Positions 10,549 to 20,835 of a stretch of DNA of 64,000 nt are shown piece after piece (positions within the stretch are counted from its first letter, which is position 1; each line of letters begins with the position of its first letter). Position numbers and translations under genes: made by a program. This DNA is from Bolinopsis microptera (lineage: Eukaryota > Ctenophora > Tentaculata > Lobata > Bolinopsidae). The notes beneath the pieces were generated by a model. It searched no databases, was not told the origin of the DNA, and saw only the letters and a list, made by a program, of their open reading frames with translations. The stretch covers positions 14,942,445-15,006,444 of the forward strand of contig NC_087079.1 in NCBI RefSeq assembly GCF_026151205.1, read 5' to 3'.

Positions 10549-10788
10549 ATGGCTACAACCCCTTTCAATAACATTGTTTCTCTAATTCCGCTGAATCTTA
10601 CATATTCACGGGAAACAATTCAGTATCAACCAATCACGATAAAGCATGGCGAAGATAAAAAGTACATCACGTACACATGGAGTAGACTTTTGAGGTATAA
10701 TGGATATTATGATTTAAACAAGAATTGCGTCCGTTGTTTCGTTTTGGCGGACGCTAGATTTCCATTCCATATAACTATAATACAATAA
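10549..10788 (+). CDS. Short ORF of unknown function
   Basis: 79 codons from ATG (MATTPFNNIV...) with balanced composition. Its last third is the ~51-bp repeat shared with 3,069-3,119. No domain, signal peptide or membrane segment is visible. It ends just inside a small hairpin. It may be a fragment rather than a gene. Confidence 0.2.
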   Translation: MATTPFNNIVSLIPLNLTYSRETIQYQPITIKHGEDKKYITYTWSRLLRYNGYYDLNKNCVRCFVLADARFPFHITIIQ

Positions 10789-10849
10789 TACCTTGGCTGT
10801 TGAGTGCTGAGGGCGACAATGTGCACGAAAACGAAGCCAAGGTATTATT
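10784..10849. repeat. 66-bp hairpin with 15-bp perfect arms
   Basis: AATAATACCTTGGCT at 10,784 and its exact inverse at 10,835-10,849, with a 36-base loop. It looks like a small MITE-type foldback. A target duplication was not identified. Confidence 0.6.
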
Positions 10850-10963
10850 TACCCTTATCTAGTTTAGAATATAAATGCGGGTTGCTTTTTCAGGTTATAT
10901 TGTATCCTGAACTATTTTCGTGGCACACCTGTAGCGAGAGCTACAAACAGTGTTTTTAATGAA

Positions 10964-11757
10964 ATGTGCCATGAACTGGATGTTAAGGAATACGGAGATC
11001 TAGTATTGAAAAACCTGAACAAGCGATCAGTTTCGAAAGAAAAACTGTGTGATTGGCTGCAAACTGTTTGCTTCATTTTGAATCGTTATGCAGCTCCTCA
11101 TTTGCAAATGGCTGCGGAGAGAGTAGATAAACAGAACATTTCATTAATTGCGGAGCAGAAAACTGTCATTGATTTGCAGAAGCAGCTCATTGAAAAGAAG
11201 GACGAAGAACTCAAGTCTGTCCAAACAACTGTGCAGACAGAGATGAAATCATATTCTTCTGCCCTGAAGAAGACTTGTGCAGCTGCTCTTACGCCAAAGA
11301 AGATCTGTACTGCAGTTAAGACAATAGCTGAAAAGGATGAAAGAAGCAGAAACGTCGTAATCTACGGAATAAGTGAATCCGACGGCGAGAAGTTAGAAAA
11401 CAAAGTTGCTGAAGTTCTTGGTGAGATAAACGAGAAACCTTCATTTCGTGACTGTTGTAGAGTTGGTTTGAAGAGAGCCGGCACATTAATACCACCTACT
11501 AAACTATCTCTAAATAGCTCTGATATGGTTACTCGAAGGTGCTGCGAAAAGCGAAACTACTACGCACAAAAGAGGGCTATAAAAGTATCTACATTTGCCC
11601 AGACAGATCAGTGGAAGAAAGGAGAGCTTACAAGAATCTCTGGGAGGAATTAAAAGAGAAGAGGAAAGCAGAGCCTAACAGAGTTCATTTCATAAGGAAC
11701 AATAAAATTGTCAGCTCTGATAAGAACAGTGTATCAGCCTCGTCTGAAGAAATTTGA
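10964..11757 (+). pseudogene. LINE ORF1-like RNA-binding protein, frameshifted
   Basis: From ATG at 10,964 the translation has a helical N-terminal region with a likely coiled coil (AERVDKQNISLIAEQKTVID...). An RRM-like block NVVIYGISE...DCCRVGLKRAG follows, as known from L1/CR1-type ORF1 proteins. Near 11,560 a frameshift moves the conserved continuation into another frame: YICPDRSVEERRAYKNLWEEL...RVHFIRNNKIV, ending at 11,757. Such proteins package LINE RNA. No ORF2 follows, so this is either a detached ORF1 or a domesticated relative now decayed. Confidence 0.7.
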
Positions 11758-12009
11758 ACTGTTTCACATTCTTCGCCACACATTTATTTGATCACAATTT
11801 TGTTTCACTCTTTTAAAAATCATATCGGGGCCATATAATTGCGGGCACGTTTTACTGTACAGTACCGTGTTTGGTCTCCCGTCAGATTTTACAGACGGGG
11901 GCAATAATTTATTCGAGTTTATTTCATAATACGTTGTAATTGCTGTACTCTGTAAAGTTTGAAAAGTATTTAATTTAAAAAAATTAAATCCTTTACATAG
12001 TAAAAGTAG

Positions 12010-12122
12010 TTGACGGATGTTACTCGTCTAAATTTCTTCGAAGTAGCGCGCGCCGCTTTCTTCTCGAAATAGCAAGTGCTACGAAGTAGCGCGCGCCGGG
12101 CCAGATCATTAACAATGGTCAA
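12010..12122 (+). mobile_element. Micro-element family A (TTGACGGATG...CAATGGTCAA)
   Basis: 113 bp with short inverted ends TTGAC/GTCAA, flanked by a perfect 9-bp duplication TAAAAGTAG (12,001-12,009 and 12,123-12,131). The core contains two GTAGCGCGCGCC motifs. Related copies sit tail to tail at 39,781-40,041. Confidence 0.85.
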
Positions 12123-12203
12123 TAAAAGTAGCCGATTTGATTTGTTGGCTCTAAATTTATATTTAGAAATCTGATATTTTTATAATCTGATTATATTTTT
12201 ATT

Positions 12204-12308
12204 TTGTAGCGCGATGCACTACTGAGTCGCGCGCGCATCAAATAATGCTTCTCGCAACCACCGTATGCAGATCGGCGAGATGCGAAGGATTGACATGTCG
12301 TGAATCAA
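12204..12308 (+). mobile_element. Micro-element family B (TTGTAGCGCGATGC...)
   Basis: 105 bp, beginning TTGTAGCGCGATGC, ending GTGAATCAA, with a perfect 9-bp duplication ATTTTTATT (12,195-12,203 and 12,309-12,317). Other copies are at 20,942 (also with duplication), at both inner ends of the giant palindrome and near 41,040. Confidence 0.85.
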
Positions 12309-12379
12309 ATTTTTATTATTATAACTGCATTACCACTTTTATCCTTTTTCTCCTCTAAAAAGAGCTAACAATAATTGTT

Positions 12380-12475
12380 TTACCTGGGGACCTCAGGCTA
12401 TCATGTTTATAAACATATAGAATACATATAAACGAATAGAGGTTAGGCGGAATGACAGGCTGAGCGCGGCCCAGT
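12380..12475 (-). mobile_element. Micro-element family C, minus orientation
   Basis: 96 bp with ends TTACCTGGG / CCCAGT, flanked by AATAATTGTT at 12,370-12,379 and 12,476-12,485 (10 bp). Orientation is reversed relative to 12,837 and 13,028. The core GGCGGAATGACAGGCTGAGC is shared by all copies. Confidence 0.85.
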
Positions 12476-12485
12476 AATAATTGTT

Positions 12486-12836
12486 GTTCTCAATAAAAAT
12501 AATGTAATTTTTTAACATTTTAGTATATTTTTCATTTTTGAAATGAAAATAGTTTTTTTTTAAAATAAAAATAATTTTTACTGTCCCTGTATTTAAATAA
12601 TCAGTAAACGTTGATTTAATTTCGGTCGAGTTATACAAACAATTTTATACATTATACATCATTAAAATGATTAAAAAACTGTTCTGTCGATCGTTTTTCC
12701 CAAATATGAGGCTAAACTGTAACATGTAAGTAGAGCGCCATTGTCATACGTTGTATGACCCACCGCGCACGAAGTGCGCGGCTCCCCTCGTATCGTCAGG
12801 ACGATAAAGTGAAACGACCGTGGGGGTCGCAACGTG
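12486..12836. other. No gene; one small GC hairpin
   Basis: AT-rich. It contains CCGCGCACGAAGTGCGCGG near 12,762, a near-perfect stem, preceded by a GTCATACGTTGTATGAC-type palindrome. A related arrangement (CATACGTTGCATG then GCGCGCGAAGCGCGC) occurs near 13,977-14,015, so this may be another small element family. Confidence 0.4.
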
Positions 12837-12913
12837 TTACTGGGCCGCGCTCAGCCTGTCATTCCGCCAAATCTATATGTTAATGAACATAATAGCCTGG
12901 GGTCCTCAGGTAA
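12837..12913 (+). mobile_element. Micro-element family C
   Basis: 77 bp, TTACTGGGCCGCGCTCAGCC at the left, CCTCAGGTAA at the right, with an 8-bp duplication GCAACGTG (12,829-12,836 and 12,914-12,921). Confidence 0.85.
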
Positions 12914-13027
12914 GCAACGTGATACAAAAGCGCCATCGACAGTGAGCAGCGCGTGCCGACTATGTAGCGTAGGATGGTTTTTTAGCGCTAATTTTGAATT
13001 TCGGCCAGCACAAAATTCTTGATACAA

Positions 13028-13102
13028 TTACTGGGCCGCGCTCAGCCTGTCATTCCGCCAAATCTCTGTTTATGAACATAATAGCCTGAGGTTCCCAGAT
13101 AA
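13028..13102 (+). mobile_element. Micro-element family C
   Basis: 75 bp, TTACTGGGCC...TTCCCAGATAA, with a 7-bp duplication GATACAA (13,021-13,027 and 13,103-13,109). A 5' fragment of the same family, without its right half, lies at about 13,309-13,328. Confidence 0.8.
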
Positions 13103-13181
13103 GATACAAGTGTGTATTGAGTAACCTTCCCTTAATCCAATTTTAACAAAAATTTGTCAGCTTACTTACATCATACATACT

Positions 13182-13274
13182 TTCACATAGCCATGTGTCT
13201 ACGCGTACTGCGTGACGCGCTTGTTTCACGGCGGTCGCGCGCTACTGCAAGCGAGAGGGCTCTGGTTAGAGCAA
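13182..13274 (+). mobile_element. Micro-element family D
   Basis: 93 bp, TTCACATAGCC...GGTTAGAGCAA, with a perfect 9-bp duplication ATACATACT (13,173-13,181 and 13,275-13,283). Longest of the three clear D copies; it contains CGCGTACTGCGTGACGCG and GCGGTCGCGCGC cores. Confidence 0.85.
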
Positions 13275-13344
13275 ATACATACTTACAAAGAAGCTGTCCG
13301 AAAAATTTTACTGGGCCGCGCTCAGCTGCAGCCACCCCACACCC

Positions 13345-13574
13345 CCTGATATTGAAATTTGGTACAGTGGTTCCTTGGACAATTATCTAAATATTTGGTG
13401 CAGCGATTTTATTTATTTGACTAAGTTCTCGAATTATGAGGTTAACCAATTAAATTTTTCGAATTTTTGACCTGATTAACCTCATAATTTGAGAACAGAG
13501 TCAAATAAAAAATCGCTGCACCAGATGTGGGGATAATTGTCCAAGGAACCACTGTACCAAACCTCAAGATCAGG
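13345..13574. repeat. Hairpin element of about 230 bp
   Basis: Arms of about 100 bases (13,345-13,445 and 13,475-13,574) pair over most of their length, both including CAGTGGTTCCTTGGACAATT or its inverse, around a 30-base AT loop. A MITE-like foldback; ends and duplication are not clear. Confidence 0.7.
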
Positions 13575-13615
13575 GATTGGCCGGTTTTCTCAATTATAAA
13601 GGAATCGAAAGGTCA

Positions 13616-13717
13616 TTAACGGGTGATACTCGTAAAATATCTGTTCCATATATTGGACCGTCGACGAGTCCAACTCGGCGCGCGTCCTGGTAGGTTGTAA
13701 TAAATCTAAACCTACAA
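13616..13717 (+). mobile_element. Micro-element family E, flanks diverged
   Basis: 102 bp, TTAACGGGTGATACTCG...ACCTACAA, close to the copies at 14,145 and 40,343. No matching flanks, so its target duplication has decayed or been lost. Confidence 0.7.
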
Positions 13718-14144
13718 AAAAGTTACAGCCGTTTAAAGTTCCAGTTTAACATGAAATTACAGGTAAACCTCAAAATTGAGCGCGCGATATCTCAGAAGCG
13801 CAAGGTCAGATTTTGATCCGGTTTTTTTCTTTTGGTTCGTCTCTAGTAGCTATTATCAAACATGCAAAAACTACAAAAGTGCCATTCCCCCCCCCCCCGC
13901 CCGCCCCCTCTGGCCTTAACAATGGTGATCAATTGTCAATGCCGTTCCCTGAGGTGGGTTTTTGTTAAAACATTGACATACGTTGCATGCCACTTTTCGC
14001 GCGCGAAGCGCGCATCGCCGAAGGCGAAACATAATATCTCTGATATTTGGATACGAAACATGTATCAATTAAAACACCTCCTGGGATCCCATATTATTGA
14101 GGATAAATTTATTTTTCATACAATTTATTTTTCATACAATTGTG

Positions 14145-14241
14145 TTAACGGGTGATACTCGTAAAATATTTGTTCCATACAGGACCGTCGACGAGTCCAA
14201 CTCGGCGCGCGTCCTGGTGCTGGTAGGTTGTAAACCTACAA
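14145..14241 (+). mobile_element. Micro-element family E (TTAACGGGTG...CCTACAA)
   Basis: 97 bp with a perfect 9-bp duplication ACAATTGTG (14,136-14,144 and 14,242-14,250). It contains the near-palindromes GTCGACGAGTCCAACTCGGC and TAGGTTGTAAACCTA. Confidence 0.85.
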
Positions 14242-14250
14242 ACAATTGTG

Positions 14251-14950
14251 CACTTCAGTCGTATAGTAAACCGGCAGAAAAGCATAAAATACTTTAGCTT
14301 TAATGATAAAAGATTCGTTTGTTACATAATTATATTTATGCTTTTTTTGAGTCGAGGAATACAAAATATGATGTTAACAAAACAAAACTTTAAAGAACGA
14401 TCAAAATTCTGACAAACTACAAAGTTTTATAAAACTCTGTGACTGTTAAATTAAAGTATTACTATTAGGTAAGTTATTCTTTTAATTCTGCCTTGATGGT
14501 CTGTAATGTAGCTTTTTCTCCTGTTTCCCATTTTGAGGAAGTCGCGATCAACCCTCTTTTTAGAAATCGTGCAGCAGATAGAGAGTCGACGGGTCTGAGA
14601 ACTCCAACGAATGAGGCATGATATCTTCTTCTACAGTCTTTTTAAAAACTTGTTAACATTCTGAGTTATATTATTGTCATAACAACGAATAATAATAGAA
14701 TTTAAAAAATAGCTTAACTCTAGCTCTAATAACTAAACTTTATAGTCATCTGATCGTGACAATCATTTTAGTTTTAATACTGTCAAAATAATAAATAGAA
14801 GTAGCTCATCTCTAATAATAATAACTAGACTTTATAATTATAGTCATCTCGTGAAAATTACTATATTTTTAATATTATCATAACAATGGATAGAAGTTAA
14901 GAAGTAGCTCAACTCTAGTCTCTAATGTTTGGCCCTAACGATTTGGACCT
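14251..14950. other. No gene seen
   Basis: AT-rich, with diverged internal duplication (two related segments containing ACTTTATA...TAGTCATC near 14,735 and 14,830, each followed by TAAAAGTAGCTC-type sequence). No coding signal recognised. Confidence 0.45.
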
Positions 14951-15165
14951 AACGGTTAGGGCCAGGCCAGGGTTGGAGTTTCAGCATATGCTTCAAGTCC
15001 AGTTAGGACATAGGGATTGGGTTAGGTTTGGGGCGGGGTTGGGATCAGATTAAAGGGTTAGGGGTTTCGAATAGTATGTAGTAATTCAGGGCCACCGGCC
15101 TAGAGAACGTGTTAAAAAGTAACGTGACAGTCAAGTGTACAGTGATTATTATTAATCATCGTCCT
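14951..15165 (+). repeat. Left member of inverted repeat pair around the GPCR pseudogene
   Basis: TTAGGG-rich repeat whose inner part (GATCAGATTAAAGGGTTAGG to GTGACAGTCAAGTGTACAGTG) matches the inverse of 20,836-21,130. The interspersed TTAGGG motifs are not in tandem, so this is not telomeric DNA. Confidence 0.7.
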
Positions 15166-16200
15166 AATCTTAATGATAATTAATATTCATGTAATTCGAA
15201 TTTGATTTTATAAATAAAAACTGCTGACCCTCTCAAATAATTGGTGTACGCTTCATAATATTAAGGATGCTCTGTATTTAAAAATAAAAGATTTAAGTCA
15301 GCGCATGAGCGCAATTTATTATATTTATTATACAAAGAAGCGTCTGTTCTATAGCTGCAACTTTGAGTTTGAGTGGTCTCAAAAAAACAAAGGAAAAATA
15401 AAATAAAAAACAACAAAGGAAAAAAGTATTGTCACGTTCTCACACTCACAATTCAGAATTTTAAAAATATATAATATTTATCGAGAACAAAGGGATTTTG
15501 TAGCTATTTTTATACTAACGAATCTCACGCGTCAAATTTTAGCATCGCACGTTACATTTTTATTGAAGACAAAGGACTTAAATCTGAGGGTAAAGGTCTA
15601 CGCGTTAGAGTGTTTGGGTATAAAGCGGGCGGCGCTCAGCCTGTCAGGGAGCTGCGGCAAGCAAAATACAAAGTAGCTAATTTGTATTTAACTTCCCCAT
15701 AACTCAGTGGTCATTGCAGAATTCTACAAGATTTAATTTGTAATTTGTCCCATAACTCAGTGGTCTTTACTGGACCTTTTAACTTTTCCCGTATCTCAGT
15801 ATTTTATTATAGAGTTTGGCATATTTACTGAAGTACCTTATCTGCTTGGCTGTTTTCCAAAGCCTGTAATCCCCCTATATCGTAAAGGGACGACTAAAAC
15901 ATTGTACAGTATTAGGCCTTTGTAAAGAAGCGTTTTAACTTTTTCATTCCATGAGGCCTTCTAGATCTTGTAGCTGTTGAAGGCAACATATCCCAGGTTT
16001 ATGATACGCTAAATATCAGCTTTGCCACACTTTAAGACGGATCCTAGATCGAGTGATACCTTCCCTCGATCTTCCCTTACTTGATTCCCCAACAATAATC
16101 TTGATTATTTGCATAAAATTTATCAAATATAAGATCATAAACCCTTCTGATCAGGTAGTAACGTTATAAATTCCCGAATCACAGCCGCAGAAAAGAAACC
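15166..16200. other. No gene seen; upstream of GPCR pseudogene
   Basis: AT-rich with a family C-like fragment (GGCGCTCAGCCTGTCAGGGA) near 15,630 and a short repeat CCATAACTCAGTGGTC twice near 15,696-15,765. The last ~200 bases may hold the promoter of the pseudogene, but no clear element stands out. Confidence 0.4.
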
Positions 16201-19200
16201 ATGAAAACAACCAGTTTACTGCTAATAGCACTAGTAACTGCAGGAATCGGAGCCAGGGAACTTGAAACCAACACTTTAGCGACACAAAAACAAGGTAATA
16301 TTGAAACCTTCGGGTCCTTCAGAAATACACAAAATGACAGTGAGCAACTGCACCCGTGTCCTGCTCCGACGCTTCCTCAAGGAGAAATGTTTGATCAACA
16401 ACAAATGGTACTACAAGTGCACAAAATCTAATAGATTTTACAGGATCTTTCTTGAGACGTGTGAGGAGACTACTTTCTCCAGAGTTTGTCCTAATGACAC
16501 AACTTTCTACCAAGCCTGCGGACACGACAGTTGCGGATCGCATAAGAAAGATACCTATAAAAAGTCAGCTACTGATCTGGAGCCTATCTACGGTTCAAAA
16601 GTGGCAGTGTGTGGAAAACCAATCTGTGTGTCGGTACCCATGAAGAAGACGTCCTTCTTTCAAGGAAATCCTTATTGGTTAAACGATTTAGTCTCAAATA
16701 CCAACCAACATAAAGTGGGCACAATCAAGAATAAAAACAAATGGGATTTGACACGATGCAAAGAAACCAGTAACTGCGAGAATGAGATCGAGGGAGTAAA
16801 AGTTGATCACTACGGCTGCGGAAAAACGTATGATTATAAATGCGCCATCCCTGACAGGAAGAGCATAGAGAAACAGTTGCTGTGTGATAAAAAATGTGAC
16901 TGTAAATTATGTGATGATGAAGCAAGATGCCACAACATGACGGTTGGGTTTTTCTGCGAGGAAGAGAATGATAGGAAGGTATACATTACGCCTGGGCAAA
17001 TCATAGATGTATGTGATGGTATCAGGAGGGCTGTTATACTGGATTTCAATTTAATTTTTCAATATGCTTTGGCGGAAATGAGATTTGCAATGCACCCTTA
17101 AGCCAAAATATAATAATCTTATCGCCTCTATCCAAATGCTCGATTCCTGATCCTGTTTCTCTATTCCTGATTTGTGAAGACTATGAAGACCAGATGAACT
17201 GCTCTCATTCCACAATCAGTCCACTAACATGTAATGTGAACGGTCACTCAACTACGATCTCCGAGTACATAATCTGCAAGGACTTGATTCTTTGTGATGA
17301 CAATTTGGATGACGTCTGCATTGACGCGGAGTTTCAATGTACGATACACAAACACAAGGGTTTGCGATGGAATTAACGACTGCTTAAACGGAAACGACGA
17401 GAAAGACTTCTTCTGCAAGGATTTGGTTCGTCAAGAGATTAACTGTGTCAGACGACTGTCATACAACAAGTCTGTTACAAAAATACCCCGACAATGGATC
17501 ATGGATGGGGTGGTGGATTGCATGAACATGATTGATGAAGATTCTAACTCGTGGGCAAGGGAGTGCGGCTGGGGAACACAAGAAATATACTCGTTTTCTG
17601 GCAAGAGTAGTGAGGATTGCAGTCTGATCACCCAGCTTAAGTGTCCAAAATCAGACAGCAGAATAAACCTAGATCGAGTGTGCACTGGAAAATCTTATAA
17701 CTGTGATTCCCAGGTATGCTTTGCGGCCCGAAAAAATTACGTGGTCATGAGTCGAGTAAAAACAAGAATGAAAAACGGCGTCGTAACATTGCTTTACTGT
17801 TTAAAAGGACTATACAGCCTTGAGAGAGTGGCAGGAAAATGTGCTCCACGCCAGGCTTACTCATCAAAAGAGAGTTCATGGAATTGAAGATTCCTATGTC
17901 ATAACTTCACAGAAATATGCCAAATCCTACATTGATTGGCAGACATCTGTTTGGGAGAGTATTTGGTGTATGTGTCGTGCGCCGGACACTGTTATCAACA
18001 GGACGCGTGTCCCATCAAACTCTTACTCCTTCTAACTGTCTCAACTTCCCCAAATCAAAACTGGTTTTCTCACTGGCATGGGACGACGACCTTGGCCATG
18101 GGCTGTTAAAAACAGCAATGGGTTCAGCAAGGAGTATTTTGCTTGCAAAAGTGGACTTTGTATTGAGTTTGATAAAGTTTGCAACTTAGAAGATGACTGC
18201 AACGATCAATCCGACGAGGAGAACTGTATAAACAATTTCAAGTGTGAATCAGGCGAGTTTATTCCTCTTTCCAAGAAGTGTGACGGAATATTCGACTGCT
18301 ACGGCTACTCTGACGAGTGTAACACTGAGTGTTACAACCAAGTAAAAATGTTCAATCACTCTTCACTACTTGTAGTTGCGTGGGTTTTTGGGATAACCGC
18401 CATTTTCTTGAACGTATTCACTCTGATAAACGGGTTGAGGGAGTACCCGAAACTAACAAAAGAGACTGCTCTGATAAACAGTGTTTTGTCTTGATGATTA
18501 CAGTAGGTGACTTGCTGCAGGGGAGTCTTCCTGCTCCTCTTGGCAGTAGTGGATACCTTCTTTAACACCACCACCCTGCATCACACAATTTGAATGGACC
18601 ACAAGTAAACTATGCACCGGCTTGGGAATTCTCTCCACAATCGGCTCTTTAGTGTCTCTCTACTCAATGACGATCCTCAGTATCATCCGTGCTTCAACCA
18701 TTGATCCCTTGTTGGCACCCGCGGACGGTTTGGTCTAGGAAAAAGAAAGTCTACCTAGCTACTACAGTGATAATAGTGCTTTTAAGCGCCTTTCTCTTCG
18801 CTATATTTCCAGAAATCACATTGGAGGACTAGTTTGGTTCAAAATCTCACTACAATGACAATCCTCTTTTTGTGGGAGCTCCAAATAAGAAAAAGCACAT
18901 ACAAATCTTGGAAGCATACTATGGGAGATCATCAATGCATGCAGATATGCCTTGGGAGACTATTACGAACCTTGTGAAGGTCATGTTTGAGAATGATCAT
19001 GTTGTGGGATCAAACGTTGGTTTTTACGGTGAAAATGGATTTTGTTTGTTCAGCTACTTTGTCAGAGAGACTACTCCCTACCGATGGTTCTCAATTACAG
19101 TCCTCTCTACAAATCTGTTCTGTGGTGCTGATAATCGATGGTGCTACATCATGGTTAACATACTTGCTACCAGAATTCAGGTGCTGCTGCTGGCTACAGG

Positions 19201-19600
19201 GGCTTCAGAGGCTGCCAAAAGAAACCGAAACGCCAGAGGAAAATCACCATAATAGTCATGACAGATGTCTTGACGTGGCTGCCATTTATCATGGTGTGCG
19301 TTATTAACTACACAGAGTTGATCGATACCTCAAACTGGTATTCTGTGTTCTGCATATTCTTCCTCCCGATCAATTCAATCATTAACCCAATTGGGGATCT
19401 ATGATGAGACAGTGTATGATTTCGGTAAACTCATTCTTAACAAGATCAAGCAAACTTTTCAGTATGATTATCTGAGTTGCTTTATAACAACTCAAGAAAC
19501 GAAGCAGGAAGAGACGGAAATGAACCAAATAGAGAGAACAGGGGCAGAAATGAAGAGCGAAGGCGGTCAAAATGGAGAAGAAATAGAGGAATCTCGATAG
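16201..19600 (+). pseudogene. LDLa-ectodomain rhodopsin-type GPCR, multiply frameshifted
   Basis: Begins with a signal peptide (MKTTSLLLIALVTAGIGA). A large cysteine-rich ectodomain follows, then LDL-receptor class A repeats: VCDGINDCLNGNDE near 17,355; CIEFDKVCNLEDDCNDQSDEENC near 18,165; KKCDGIFDCYGYSDEC near 18,275. Then come seven-helix pieces: TM1 LLVVAWVFGITAIFLNVFTLI (about 18,365-18,430), TM2 after a shift near 18,490, TM3 with SLVSLYSMTILSIIRAST near 18,650, and TM6-TM7 VLTWLPFIMVCVIN...NSIINPI (19,270-19,395). An acidic tail ends at 19,600. The coding frame changes at least seven times, at about 16,370, 17,100, 17,350, 17,890, 18,100, 18,490 and 19,395, and short parts are lost, so no functional receptor can be made as written. 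The architecture matches relaxin-receptor-like/LDLa GPCRs that bind peptide or glycoprotein ligands. No intron is needed, which could mean a retrocopy. Confidence 0.8.
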
Positions 19601-19854
19601 ACTCTACTTATTGCTTTTGTTACTTTTGTTACTACAGATTTTGTTACTTTTCACAAAAGTTCTAATTTATCAAAAAACAGCTATTTTAATTCCAATCCCG
19701 AGGAAAACTGAACTTTAAACCGATATCTTCGGGGAGGTTGTGACTCAGACTGAACTGGCTGTGCACTCTTTTGCAATTATTGGTTGTTCCATATAGCTTT
19801 AACTGGTTAGCGATAAATAATCACACTGATATGGGTAAAATAACTGATACTTTA

Positions 19855-20046
19855 CTGTCACCAAGATGTAAATCAGATCGAACGAGAAATTAGATCGAAC
19901 CAGTTCGATCTAGGAATTAGATCGAACGCTGGCGCGAGATACATATACAAATACATTGAAAGCCGCGCCGCGCGTTCGATCTAATTCCTAGATCGAACTG
20001 GTTCGATTTAATTTCTCGTTCGATCTGATTTACATCTTGGTGACAG
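19855..20046. mobile_element. Hairpin MITE, TA target (Tc1/mariner-type)
   Basis: 192 bp with near-perfect 78-base inverted arms, starting CTGTCACCAAGATGTAAATC, around a 36-base loop, flanked by TA on each side (19,853-19,854 and 20,047-20,048). The arms contain internal GATCGAAC repeats. Confidence 0.8.
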
Positions 20047-20048
20047 TA

Positions 20049-20605
20049 ATGGATAAAACTTGAATCCCGCAGTGTAGTAACTCTATAACTCTAACTGTAT
20101 AACTATAAACGCAACGATCGGTTAAACTGTATTATCGATATCTTGGATTGCTCAGACATACAGTCCAATAAAATTAAAGAAAGAACACGAATTGTACTGT
20201 AGGCAAAAGTATCAAACTGTTAGTCCCAATTTATAAACATTACTTTTAATTATAGGCTAGCACACAAAATGTCACATGGCTACTTATTCGACCCCGCTGT
20301 CAGTCGAGCAGAGGCTTTCGTTCTTCGATGTTCTTATCTTTCTTCATGTCTCTGATTTTCCAGCAGTAGATGAAGGAAAAGATGGACTGAAACGAGGGAG
20401 CGTAATGGTTCAATTTAAAATTATGTGAATTATTCTCTCAATTAGAAACGATTTTTATCAAAAATAAAAACTAGCCGCAGAACTTGTATAACTCATGTTT
20501 AACTAAAAACTGTAATTTTACCTGCGCAATAAAAATAAATCCTAATTCTCCGGTGGACTCTTCAAACGGGATGTAAAGAGCGCCAAGTGGGAAACAAGAA
20601 CAGTA
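20049..20605. other. No gene seen
   Basis: AT-rich sequence. The short open frame that begins at 20,587 merely reads through the family D element and is not supported. Confidence 0.45.
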
Positions 20606-20614
20606 CACAGAGAC

Positions 20615-20686
20615 TTCACATAGCCATGTGCCTACGCGTACTGCGGTCGCGCGCTACTGCAAGCGAGAGGGCTCTGGTTAGAGCAA
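20615..20686 (+). mobile_element. Micro-element family D
   Basis: 72 bp, TTCACATAGCC...GGTTAGAGCAA, with a perfect 9-bp duplication CACAGAGAC (20,606-20,614 and 20,687-20,695). It is an internally shortened form of the 13,182 copy. Confidence 0.85.
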
Positions 20687-20835
20687 CACAGAGACTATCG
20701 TGTTGGATGCTGAGATGGACATCTCCCCTCCATTCCTCAACTGAAATATCTCAGTCTCATATCCTTATTAACTCAGCTCTGTCACTACACTAAATAAATT
20801 AAAATTGAAGTTAACAGTAAGATATTGTTTTATGT

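Noticed and set aside
14145-14241. Hammerhead-like ribozyme in family E because of GACGAGTCC
   Set aside because: The CTGATGA and GAAA core elements are absent, and the stems do not fit.
14930-15070. Possible telomeric or interstitial telomere sequence (TTAGGG/CCCTAA)
   Set aside because: Motifs are scattered, not tandem, and are part of a dispersed repeat also found inverted at 20,836-21,130.
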